Below, in pieces: positions 1 to 6,154 of a DNA stretch of 8,102 nucleotides. Position 1 is the first letter of the stretch, and every line of letters begins with the position of its first letter. This DNA is from Verrucomicrobiota bacterium (GTDB lineage: Bacteria; Verrucomicrobiota; Verrucomicrobiia; Chthoniobacterales; UBA10450), in contig QHRC01000025.1 in assembly GCA_003219995.1 (NCBI GenBank), positions 1-8,102 of the forward strand, written 5' to 3'. Made by a program: the position numbers and the translations under genes. The notes below the pieces were generated by a model. The model ran no database searches and was not told the DNA's origin. It was given only the letters and a program-made list of their open reading frames with translations.

Positions 1-2066
1 GCCAGGAGTGTTCCGACCGGCAAAACCTCGATCCGGCTGACGCATTCGGCTGGATGCGATCTCATTTCAAAAATTGGCAATATGCCAGCAAGCGTGATGG
101 TTACATCGTCTGGATTGCTGACATCCACCTCTCCATTAAAAGATAGATCGACATCTTTGTTCCTCGCCTGGAGAAAATCGATTACGCCGTGGCTTCGACT
201 GAGGTGAACACGCCCACTCGCTTCGCTAAGGCTGAGCCCTTCGTTTTCCATTTTCCCATCTATCAATTGCACATCCCCCTCGATATTTGGACGCCGCGGC
301 GTTCCGGAAACCTGAATGCCTCCGCTTAAGATTCCGCCGCGAAAAATTCCCAAGCCAAGCCAATGCGGAGCGTTGGCAAGCGAGACCAACCTGAAACCGA
401 GAGCGATCTGCAGCGGGGTCATCGAAAATTCGTTCCAAGTTTCGCCAATTCGTAGCGGCAAGGACGCCGCTGTGAAGCTGATCGGTTCCGAATTCGGAAT
501 TGCTACGCGGGCAGAACCACTCCAAACGCTTGACTCCACGGTAAAGTCAACATGAGCTGGAGCTGGATTAGAATCAGTCACCCCAGCTCCCCCGAAGATC
601 GACAGATAATCCGAGAGATCACTGATGTCTGCGCTGAGCGATCCCGAATAATTGTGCGCGCTGCCGATGTCGATCTTGCCTTCGACATGCAACGAATCCT
701 GTTTGCGCCTTAGGTCCAGTTGTTCCACCTCGAGTTCGCTCGCTTTCAAATTTAGTTTGGCGTTGAAGTTGTCGATCTGCGTTTTGAAGATGGACAAAGA
801 GGTTCCGCTAGCGGTGAGATGTCCGCCGATTTTGCGGTCGCGCGCGTTCATGATTCCCTCGATCGCAATCTCTCCCGCGAAATCGCCTGGATTGGCGCCA
901 AAGAGACCAGCCAAATCGCCAAGATTACTAATCGACGCCGAGATGTCGCCGCGAAAATCCGGCTTGAGCCAATCCGATGAGTTGGTGGGAAATGATGCCT
1001 CGCCGCTCAAGGTGAGCTGATTTTTCTTTTGTTTTATGTAGAGCTGCTCGAGTTCGACCTGCCGATTGTAGAGCGCGGCGCCGAGCATAATCACCTCGGC
1101 CGCGCGATGCCGCCAGCTAAGCCCCGTTAGCTCCGTCCATAACGAAGCCGTCGCGTGCGTCAGGTCACGCGGATCGCCTCGAAAAGTAAAGTTGCAAGCG
1201 TGGAGCGAGCCACCCACGCGATCGGTAAATCCGATCGCTTCGGCCGTTTGCGCGAGAGAAATATCCGCGGCCGATCCCATCAAATTCCAATTTGAAACAT
1301 GGGACCGCCATTCATTTGAAATACTGGCGCGAATTTTTCCTCCGAACACTTCAACATCGAAGGTTACTCCGACATTTTGTTTGTCGAGACGCGACAAATC
1401 CGTGGTGACCGAGGGTAGGTCGAGGCCGTGCGTCAGGCTGAGGCCGGCCAGCGTCAGGCGGTTGTCCTCCCATTTTGTTGCCCCGCGCAGATGCGAAAAA
1501 GTCTGGCGAACCCACGGCGACGCAATTGTGACCTCGTCCGCCCTGAAACGGCCGGCCACTATTTCGCTCGCGGAAAGAGAAACATTGCGAAACAAAATCA
1601 CAGCGGGTCCGTCTTCCACACGCAAATCGAAGTGGCCGAAATCAAGATTGCCGGGGAGCAACTTTTGCAAAGTCGCCCAGCCACTCTCGGTCAGCGACAT
1701 TCCCGCCGGCTTGCTGCGGTGGATCTCCAGACGCAACCCTTCGCTCGAGAGATTTCGGATCGCGCGACCGCTCATGTGCATGATAATGGCTTTGAGATTC
1801 AAACCGACGGTTGCTCGTGCCGCACTTACTTCGATGTGAAGAGTCGCGTCACGTGCGCTGATCATGTGAAATCCGTGCAGCACCACCGGCCGCAAGAAAG
1901 GCGCCTCTATCTTGTCGATCTTGACCGTGAGACCCTGCTGCCGCGCTCTCCACCAGATCCACAGGCGGAGGCCATTTGAAACGGCGGGTGGCGCAAACCA
2001 GATCGCGAAGAGCAACGCGAGACCGCTCAATAGCATGGCCAATAAAAGTCGATTCTTGAACGGCAT
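1..2066 (-). CDS. AsmA/TamB-like large envelope protein, N-terminal 688 codons (cut by window edge)
   Basis: The minus frame is open without a stop from the ATG at 2066 to the left edge (688 full codons), so the C-terminus lies outside the window. The protein starts MPFKNRLLLAMLL and has one hydrophobic segment at about residues 5-22, an uncleaved anchor or signal sequence. The rest lacks further membrane spans and consists of repeated amphipathic beta-type stretches with many LSG, VEG and GDI-like turns, for example SLHVEGKIDIGSA and IEGDVQLIDGKMEN. This is the pattern of AsmA/TamB/DUF748-type proteins, which form long beta-taco structures bridging the periplasm for lipid transport or outer-membrane assembly (family knowledge). 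A GTG three codons upstream is an alternative start; neither has a Shine-Dalgarno sequence. A REP hairpin ends about 15 nt before the ATG. The subfamily is uncertain because the diagnostic C-terminal domain is missing. Confidence 0.72.
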   Translation of the reverse strand, partial: MPFKNRLLLAMLLSGLALLFAIWFAPPAVSNGLRLWIWWRARQQGLTVKIDKIEAPFLRPVVLHGFHMISARDATLHIEVSAARATVGLNLKAIIMHMSGRAIRNLSSEGLRLEIHRSKPAGMSLTESGWATLQKLLPGNLDFGHFDLRVEDGPAVILFRNVSLSASEIVAGRFRADEVTIASPWVRQTFSHLRGATKWEDNRLTLAGLSLTHGLDLPSVTTDLSRLDKQNVGVTFDVEVFGGKIRASISNEWRSHVSNWNLMGSAADISLAQTAEAIGFTDRVGGSLHACNFTFRGDPRDLTHATASLWTELTGLSWRHRAAEVIMLGAALYNRQVELEQLYIKQKKNQLTLSGEASFPTNSSDWLKPDFRGDISASISNLGDLAGLFGANPGDFAGEIAIEGIMNARDRKIGGHLTASGTSLSIFKTQIDNFNAKLNLKASELEVEQLDLRRKQDSLHVEGKIDIGSAHNYSGSLSADISDLSDYLSIFGGAGVTDSNPAPAHVDFTVESSVWSGSARVAIPNSEPISFTAASLPLRIGETWNEFSMTPLQIALGFRLVSLANAPHWLGLGIFRGGILSGGIQVSGTPRRPNIEGDVQLIDGKMENEGLSLSEASGRVHLSRSHGVIDFLQARNKDVDLSFNGEVDVSNPDDVTITLAGILPIFEMRSHPAECVSRIEVLPVGTLL

Positions 2067-2080
2067 TGGAGTCACAGAAA

Positions 2081-2106
2081 TGTAGGGGGCGGCGTTCTAC
2101 GCCGCC
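2081..2106 (+). repeat. REP element, left of RAYT
   Basis: On the plus strand the order is TGTAG, two extra G, a 7-bp perfect stem GGCGGCG / CGCCGCC (2088-2094 and 2100-2106) and the loop TTCTA. The GTAG at 2082-2085 is the signature tetranucleotide of REPs paired with RAYTs. The loop contains the stop codon of the transposase gene (complement of 2097-2099). The element lies entirely between the transposase stop and the AsmA/TamB-like start, so its hairpin is in the presumed leader of the latter. Confidence 0.75.
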
Positions 2107-2555
2107 GGCAAGTTAGCGGCCGACTCGTCGAATTCGATAAAATACGGCCAGTCTTCCCATCGCGTTACGAATCCGGCGCGCACCGAATTCTCACGTATGT
2201 AGATCCATTTGGACTCAGCGGATTCTTCACGACGTAGCAGCCGGTCGAATACCCCATGCGGCCATTGCCAGAGAGCTGCGGTCTCGCATCCGACGAATCG
2301 CTTCAGACCAGCGGAGAATTGTGTGACTCGCTGGTTGCGATCGATTTTTGGCGATATGATCGCGTGGATGTGATCGGGCATAATCACGGCAGCTGTCGTG
2401 TTCCAATTTGAATTGTGGCAGCAGAATCGCTTAATCGCGGCAAAAATGTTTGGTTCAGCAAGCACATGCTTCCGATGTCTCACGCACAATGTGACAAAAT
2501 AAATGACGCGTTGATCCCATTGCAGCCAAACGGGAATACGCGGCGGTCGCGCCAT
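2097..2555 (-). CDS. REP-associated tyrosine transposase (RAYT, Y1/IS200-like HUH family)
   Basis: The protein has 152 aa if started at the ATG at 2555 (MARPPRIPVW). The catalytic motifs of the Y1 family are present in order: a beta strand VIYFVTLCV (17-25), the metal-binding HUH pair H62-I-H64 in MPDHIH, the FDRLLR segment (103-108), and the nucleophile Y119 in YIRENSVRAGFV. The NP usually seen in that last motif is NS here. Enzymes of this family cleave and rejoin single-stranded DNA at REP hairpins. Domesticated copies are mostly single and vertically inherited (family knowledge). The ORF can be extended 14 codons to an ATG at 2597, but those codons are translated from the right-hand REP, so the shorter start is preferred. 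All catalytic residues are intact, so the gene looks functional. The product name is secure; in vivo activity is inferred. Confidence 0.88.
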   Translation of the reverse strand: MARPPRIPVWLQWDQRVIYFVTLCVRHRKHVLAEPNIFAAIKRFCCHNSNWNTTAAVIMPDHIHAIISPKIDRNQRVTQFSAGLKRFVGCETAALWQWPHGVFDRLLRREESAESKWIYIRENSVRAGFVTRWEDWPYFIEFDESAANLPAA

Positions 2556-2567
2556 GATTGAGATGGT

Positions 2568-2591
2568 GGCGGCCAAAATGGCCGCCCTACA
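2568..2591 (-). repeat. REP element, right of RAYT (inverted copy)
   Basis: On the minus strand this reads TGTAG directly followed by GGCGGCC, loop ATTTT, GGCCGCC, a perfect 7-bp stem (2568-2574 with 2580-2586). It has the same design as the left copy, in inverted orientation, but lacks two of its G residues and has a different loop. It lies 13 nt upstream of the preferred transposase start and could fold in the 5' leader of that gene, which would allow a feedback effect (inference). Confidence 0.75.
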
Positions 2592-2662
2592 AGTCAATTC
2601 CCGTGCCGAAGACCCGCTCGGTTAGGCAAAGGCACAAAGAACACCCCCATCGTGCGGTGGCA

Positions 2663-3343
2663 TTAATCGGTTTTCCTCGGGCTCAAGAAAACCAGTTTCA
2701 GCGATTGGCGCGTGTGAATGCGCTCTTGGAGTTGCTTCTGTAATGCGTCTTCGGCTTCCGAGGGTAAATTGCTTTCGGCCGCTTTTTCCCGGGCCAGTTG
2801 CGGTAAGATCGACAATTCGTCTTGGACGTCGCTTGCGGAAATGCGGTTCCAAAAACCATTTTCAAAAGCGAGCACATCCACACGTTCCTGTTCCAGGCCG
2901 AGCAATTGGGCATGCGGCAGTTGCACGACAATTTCATCCGGACGGATGTCGACAGCCAGGTCCTGTCGCAAATCGAAGCCAGCTTTGACCGTAAACGTGC
3001 CGTGAAGCCTCACGCGCTTGGAACTTCCGGCCCAGGAGTGCAACAACTCATGCTCCACTTCGATTCGGCGGGAAAGAATCACGAGTTCGCTCGTGGGAAT
3101 GCTTTGCTCCAGATAAACGCGATTATTGATTGTGATGCGCGGTTGCAAATGCGCGATGTCGATAAAAGCCGATCGTAAATCCCGGCCCAGCCTCTCCAGT
3201 TCGGTCGTGCCTTGCGCCGCCGTTCGCGCTGGCCAGCTCTCCAGTCGCAGAAAAACAATGATGACAACAGCGGCGACGATGAGCGCGAGGAGTGTGAAAG
3301 CGATCGGCCACGAAAATCGTCCCGCCTCTGCCGACATCGACAT
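2663..3343 (-). CDS. DUF4230-type membrane-anchored protein
   Basis: The product is about 226 aa. It begins MSMSAEAGRFSWPIAF and has one strong transmembrane helix at residues 12-32 with few charges before it, so the bulk should be periplasmic or extracytoplasmic. The body carries the signature I recognise for DUF4230: a strand-rich region, then GTFTVKAGFDLRQDL (115-129) and IRPDEIVVQLPHAQLL (133-148). A helical, charged tail (DVQDELSILPQLAREKAAES and onward) follows. The biochemical function of DUF4230 is unknown. The frame could start upstream at 3445, but the added residues come from repeat-like, G-rich sequence and do not look like protein, so I chose the ATG just before the membrane helix (3343, or 3337). 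No Shine-Dalgarno sequence is visible. The downstream neighbours are the RAYT unit and the AsmA/TamB-like gene, which may once have been directly adjacent. Confidence 0.68.
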   Translation of the reverse strand: MSMSAEAGRFSWPIAFTLLALIVAAVVIIVFLRLESWPARTAAQGTTELERLGRDLRSAFIDIAHLQPRITINNRVYLEQSIPTSELVILSRRIEVEHELLHSWAGSSKRVRLHGTFTVKAGFDLRQDLAVDIRPDEIVVQLPHAQLLGLEQERVDVLAFENGFWNRISASDVQDELSILPQLAREKAAESNLPSEAEDALQKQLQERIHTRQSLKLVFLSPRKTD

Positions 3344-3394
3344 TGAGCATTGGACGTTGAAAACTGCGCGTTTTCTTTTCACCCCAAAAAAGTA

Positions 3395-3427
3395 CCGCCC
3401 CCCACGCCCGATGGACGTGAAGGGCGG
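3395..3427. repeat. GC-rich imperfect inverted repeat, possibly an interspersed element
   Basis: The outer arms CCGCCC (3395-3400) and GGGCGG (3422-3427) pair perfectly, and an inner ACG / CGT pair is possible. The flanking runs of C (3398-3403 and 3433-3438) make the sequence very strand-biased. It resembles a REP-like element without the GTAG box. It lies upstream of the DUF4230 gene. Only one copy is in the window, so a repeat family cannot be shown from this sequence alone. Confidence 0.3.
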
Positions 3428-3668
3428 CTGTTCCCCCCAGAACAATCTTCAAAAACTCCGCTGCTAGTAATCGAGCTTACGGGCCGTCGCAACAAAATTT
3501 TGTGTGAACTTATGCAAAGGACAACCAGATTTGTAAAGAACTTGTCGCCAAACCTGGCGGCGCCGGACAGCTCCTTCAACCGTCGCCACTGGCGATCGGC
3601 ACTCGAGGACAAAGAGCAAAAGCGGGGCGATCCAGCTGATTGATTCAATCGCCTGTCTCTGGCGCAAA

Positions 3669-3690
3669 GCGGGCCGATCTTGTGGCCCGC
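3669..3690. other. Perfect 7-bp hairpin in intergenic region
   Basis: GCGGGCC (3669-3675) pairs perfectly with GGCCCGC (3684-3690) around an 8-nt loop. There is no T-run on the plus side and only TTT on the minus side, so it is a poor terminator. It lies about 80 nt upstream of yqgE and could be in its leader or be chance. Confidence 0.3.
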
Positions 3691-3769
3691 GCGGCCGTAT
3701 TTCAACGAGACTATGAGATCAGTGCTATGTGGAGCTTGCATAAACCTGCTTCGAGCGTTCTAGTTTTGT

Positions 3770-4330
3770 ATGCGTGATTTGCACGGCGAAACTTTACCGA
3801 GCCTGGCCGGCTCGTTGCTCGTCGCTCATCCTAACATGCTCGATCCCAATTTTCGGCGCGCAGTACTTTTTATTTCTGCGCACGATCCAAGCGACGGTGC
3901 GCTGGGAGTAATCATCAATCGGCCGCTCGATAAACAGGTAGGCGAATTGGTGAGCGAGACGCCGCCAGATGGCCTGGCTGATGTGCCGGTGTTTCTTGGC
4001 GGACCAGTGGGGAAGAACCAACTGATGTTTGCGGCGTTCGAGTGGCAAAAGGGCAAAGGTCTTAAGCTCAATCACAATGTGGGTTTGAAGGAAGCGAACG
4101 AGCAGGCAGACCAGAATGTCGCGTCAATCTGCGCATTCGTGGGTTACGCGGGCTGGGAGGCGGGACAACTTGAGGCCGAGCTCAAACAAAAAGCATGGCT
4201 GCTGCAAAAACCGAGTCGCTCCGTCCTGAAACCCGACCGTCTGCCAAAACTCTGGTTCGACATCATGTGCGGTCTGGGGCCCTGGTATAAGATGCTGGCG
4301 ATTGCTCCGGACGACCCGTCCCTGAATTAG
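3770..4330 (+). CDS. yqgE: YqgE/AlgH family protein (UPF0301)
   Basis: The product has 186 aa, the usual length for this family. The conserved blocks are all present in order: LAGSLLVAHPNMLDPNF (12-28), GALGVIINRPL (43-53), VFLGGPV (74-80), FVGYAGWEAGQLEAEL (123-138), then the C-terminal LPKLWFDIM. The family is a widespread cytoplasmic protein of unknown biochemical role, once linked to alginate regulation as AlgH in Pseudomonas. The start at ATG 3770 places the first family block 11 residues in, as usual. No Shine-Dalgarno sequence precedes it. It stands alone: ald starts 98 nt later, behind a repeat-rich spacer. The usual neighbour in many proteobacteria, the Holliday-junction resolvase gene yqgF/ruvX, is not here. 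Confidence 0.93.
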   Translation: MRDLHGETLPSLAGSLLVAHPNMLDPNFRRAVLFISAHDPSDGALGVIINRPLDKQVGELVSETPPDGLADVPVFLGGPVGKNQLMFAAFEWQKGKGLKLNHNVGLKEANEQADQNVASICAFVGYAGWEAGQLEAELKQKAWLLQKPSRSVLKPDRLPKLWFDIMCGLGPWYKMLAIAPDDPSLN

Positions 4331-4420
4331 TGAATAGTGATCGGTGGCTGGTGAATAGAAAATTCAACTAGTCGCGTCACCGGGTTTCGACTTATCACTA
4401 TTCATCTAATCAGCATTCAC
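4330..4420. repeat. Cluster of direct and inverted TGAATAG-type repeats
   Basis: The spacer between yqgE and ald contains four related units. Two are forward: GTGAATAGTGAT from 4330 and GTGAATAG at 4351-4358. Two are reverse: ATCACTATTCA at 4394-4404 and ATCAGCATTCAC at 4409-4420. The first and third form an exact 11-bp inverted repeat (4331-4341 with 4394-4404) that would close a loop of about 52 nt. AT-rich units in a GC-rich genome suggest a mobile or replication-slippage-derived repeat. There is no T-run, so this is not a classical terminator. Confidence 0.6.
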
Positions 4421-4428
4421 TTTTCCAA

Positions 4429-5497
4429 ATGATCATCGGCGTTCCGAAGGAAATTAAGGAGCAGGAACAGCGCGTTGCGCTGCTGCCCTCAGCCGCGGGG
4501 CAATTGGTTAGGCGCGGGCGTTGGTTCCGGTTATCGTGACGAAGAATACGTCAAAGCGGGCGCGGAGATTGTCGATCTTGCGAAAGACGTTTTCGCCCGC
4601 GCCGATATGATCGTGAAAGTGAAGGAACCGCTGGAATCGGAATTTCCACTTTTGCGAAAAGGCCAGATTCTTTTTACTTATTTGCATCTGGCCGCTAGCA
4701 AAGCGCTCACCGAAGCTCTGCTGAAATCGGGTGTGACCGGTGTCGCATATGAAACGATCCAGGTCGGGAATCGTTTGCCGCTGCTCGAACCAATGAGCGA
4801 GATCGCAGGACGCATGTCAGTGGTGATGGGCGCGAATTTTCTGGCAAAATATAACGGCGGCAGTGGCGTGCTGCTTGGCGGCGTCCCAGGTGTTTTGCCC
4901 GGTCGTGTCGTGGTGGTCGGCGGCGGAACTTCCGGCGTGAATGCAGCCCGCATGGCCACCGGTCTTGGCGCCGACGTGACGATTCTGGATGTCGATCTTG
5001 AACGACTGCGCTTTCTCGATCTCGCGATGGATACTACGAACACGCTTTATTCGAGCGAAGCGAACCTGCAGGAATTGATGCCGGATTGCGATTTGCTCAT
5101 CGGCGCGGTCTTGCTGCCCGGGGCGAAAGCGCCCAAGCTGATTACGCGCGCGATGTTGCGAAAAATGAAACGGGGCAGCGTGCTGGTCGATATTTCCATC
5201 GATCAGGGAGGCTGCGCGGAGACTTCGCGCCCCACGACGCATCTCGATCCGGTCTATGTGGAAGAGGGGGTCACTCATTATTGTGTGGCGAACATGCCGG
5301 CTGCTTACGCTCGCACTGCCACGCAGGCGCTGACCAACGTGACCTACCGCTACGTGGAATTGCTCGCCGATTTCGGTTTAGAGGAAGCCTGTAAAAGACA
5401 ACCGGCCCTGGCGGGCGGAATCAACACCCGTGGCGGAAAGCTGACCTGCCGCGCGGTGGCCGATGCCCATGGGTTGCCATACCAGCCGCCGCTTTGA
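4429..5497 (+). pseudogene. ald: Alanine dehydrogenase, frameshifted by an apparent 29-nt repeat-mediated deletion
   Basis: Alanine dehydrogenase interconverts L-alanine and pyruvate plus ammonium with NAD(H). The ATG at 4429 opens MIIGVPKEIK and RVALLP, the family N-terminus with substrate-binding R15. The frame then hits TGA at 4537-4539. The rest of the enzyme continues in the +1 frame from [13 protein letters not shown] to the TGA at 5495-5497. It includes KVKEPL (catalytic Lys), FTYLHLAAS (catalytic His), the Rossmann loop VVGGGTSG, ILDVD (NAD ribose Asp), IGAVLLPGAKAPKL, and DQGGC with the active-site Asp. About ten residues normally present between RRG and GAG (H-x-V-L-type strand) are missing. 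With 29 nt restored the gene would encode about 365 aa, close to the family norm of about 371. Everything else is intact, so the lesion is recent or an assembly error. No Shine-Dalgarno sequence precedes the start. Confidence 0.9.
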
Positions 5498-5571
5498 TTT
5501 GACGTAAGGCCGAAAAGGAAGCTTGCTCCGATTCATCATTAATCCAATATTGGCTTTGCAATCCAAAACCT

Positions 5572-5751
5572 ATGAAGAAATACATCTGCATTCTGGCTGG
5601 CGCCGCGTTGCTTGCGGCCTGCGAGCAAAAAACCGAAACCGCTGCGCCGGCCGCAAGCCCGACCGCTTCACCCGAAGCAACGGTGGCCACGAGTCCGACG
5701 GAATCGACAACAATGTCTCCGTTGGAATCGTCGCCTTCGCCGACGCCCTAA
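5572..5751 (+). CDS. Small lipoprotein, first of a tandem paralogous pair
   Basis: The product has 59 aa. Its signal peptide runs from MKKYICILAG to the lipobox LLAAC, so signal peptidase II would cleave before Cys17. The mature part of 43 residues is rich in Thr, Ser, Pro, Ala and Glu with no hydrophobic or structured segment, so it is probably a disordered surface or periplasmic tail. Residue +2 after Cys is Glu, not the Asp that keeps E. coli lipoproteins in the inner membrane, so the outer membrane is the likely site (inference). It is unmistakably related to the next gene in its first 20 residues. A possible weak promoter lies upstream: TTGCTC at 5523-5528, 17 nt, AATATT at 5546-5551. 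No Shine-Dalgarno sequence. Function unknown; it is not recognisably entericidin. Confidence 0.75.
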   Translation: MKKYICILAGAALLAACEQKTETAAPAASPTASPEATVATSPTESTTMSPLESSPSPTP

Positions 5752-5792
5752 ATCAAGTTTAACTCAATAAAACCAACTCCGTTCTTCGACCT

Positions 5793-6026
5793 ATGACAAA
5801 ATATATCTGTGTCCTTGCTAGCGCGGCCTTGCTCGTGGCCTGCGAACAAAAAGAAACTACGGTGACTCCGCCAGCGGAGAAGAAGGAAAGCAACACCACC
5901 ATCGTCAATCCTTCTCCAGCCACTTCAAGCAAGACAGAGTCGAACACAACGATCAACACCACGTCTTCGCCTGGCACTGAGACCAAGACTGAATCGAGCA
6001 CGACAACTTCGACACCAGCTCCGTAA
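5793..6026 (+). CDS. Small Ser/Thr-rich lipoprotein, second of the tandem pair
   Basis: The product has 77 aa. The signal MTKYICVLASAALLVACEQK matches the first gene's signal at most positions, with lipobox LLVAC and Cys17. The mature tail of 61 residues is Thr/Ser/Lys/Glu/Pro-rich and contains imperfect internal repeats of the type KTESNTT, KTESSTT and KESNTT, so it looks disordered and expandable. The gene starts 41 nt after the first one and is followed by a strong hairpin terminator, so the two probably form a short transcription unit. The Ser/Thr/Asn-rich repeats suggest a stalk or spacer role (inference). Function unknown. A long reverse-strand frame over this gene is an antisense artefact. 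Confidence 0.8.
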   Translation: MTKYICVLASAALLVACEQKETTVTPPAEKKESNTTIVNPSPATSSKTESNTTINTTSSPGTETKTESSTTTSTPAP

Positions 6027-6050
6027 TTTTTTCCGGAGCGGCCCAGTTCT

Positions 6051-6093
6051 AGCAAAGTCTTTCCTCGAATATGCTCGAGGAAAGACTTTTGCT
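6051..6093 (+). terminator. Strong hairpin terminator after the lipoprotein pair
   Basis: A perfect 12-bp stem GTCTTTCCTCGA / TCGAGGAAAGAC (6057-6068 with 6075-6086) closes a 6-nt loop and is followed by TTTT. The stem extends with AGCAAA / TTTGCT and one bulged T. It lies 25 nt past the lipoprotein stop and about 60 nt before rnpA. It should separate the lipoprotein transcript from the rnpA operon. Because the structure is nearly symmetric with A-rich sequence on its left side, it may also work on the other strand. A weaker inverted repeat, GCTCCG/CGGAGC (6018-6039), overlaps the preceding stop codon. Confidence 0.8.
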
Positions 6094-6154
6094 GTACTGC
6101 GATCTTCGCGCGTTCGCGTAACTGCGGCATCATCGCAAGATCGACAAATTTGAA

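Larger units (their letters stand above)
2081..2591 (-). mobile_element. RAYT transposase gene with flanking inverted REP elements
   Basis: This is a compact unit of about 510 bp consisting of a single-ORF Y1 transposase gene bounded by two REP-like hairpins in inverted orientation. Read outside to inside, each end has TGTAG followed by a GC-rich palindrome with a 5-nt loop. In known RAYT-REP systems the transposase recognises a GTAG or GGAG tetranucleotide beside such a palindrome, and genes flanked by inverted REPs are the typical arrangement. No target-site duplication is expected for a Y1 enzyme and none is seen. The boundaries given are the outer edges of the two REPs; the real unit could extend a little further. 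Confidence 0.75.
3344..3769. other. 426-bp stretch without a convincing gene
   Basis: Frames open here on either strand give low-complexity or Arg/Ser-rich products with no recognisable motifs. The region lies between the divergent DUF4230 and yqgE genes, so it should hold both promoters. No good -35/-10 pair stands out. It contains two GC-rich inverted repeats, listed separately, and near 3341-3354 the short repeated text CATTGA/CATTGG. I see no RNA gene. Confidence 0.5.

Noticed and set aside
226..525. A 99-codon reverse-strand frame
   Set aside because: It is in a different frame from the long minus-strand gene that covers it and shows no motif.
652..1979. Several plus-strand frames of 120-215 codons
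   Set aside because: They overlap the 688-codon minus-strand AsmA/TamB-like frame, which has a proper membrane anchor and family-like composition. The plus products are Arg/Ser-rich shadows.
2070..2596. AGTCA on both sides of the RAYT unit as a target-site duplication
   Set aside because: The copies sit at unequal distances from the REPs, five bases is weak, and Y1 transposases do not make target duplications.
2556..2597. Fourteen-residue N-terminal extension of the transposase
   Set aside because: The extra codons are translated from the REP palindrome, and the family normally begins near MARPPRIPVW.
3344..3445. N-terminal extension of the DUF4230 protein by 34 residues
   Set aside because: The extension is encoded by G-run and repeat-like DNA and would put an odd, non-signal sequence before a clear membrane anchor.
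3446..3741. Small reverse-strand gene in the spacer before yqgE
   Set aside because: The frames give Ser/Arg/Leu-rich products without motifs, and they cross hairpins and repeat-like DNA.
4500..4540. Programmed ribosomal frameshift in ald
   Set aside because: There is no slippery site, and a shift alone would still leave the enzyme without about ten conserved residues.
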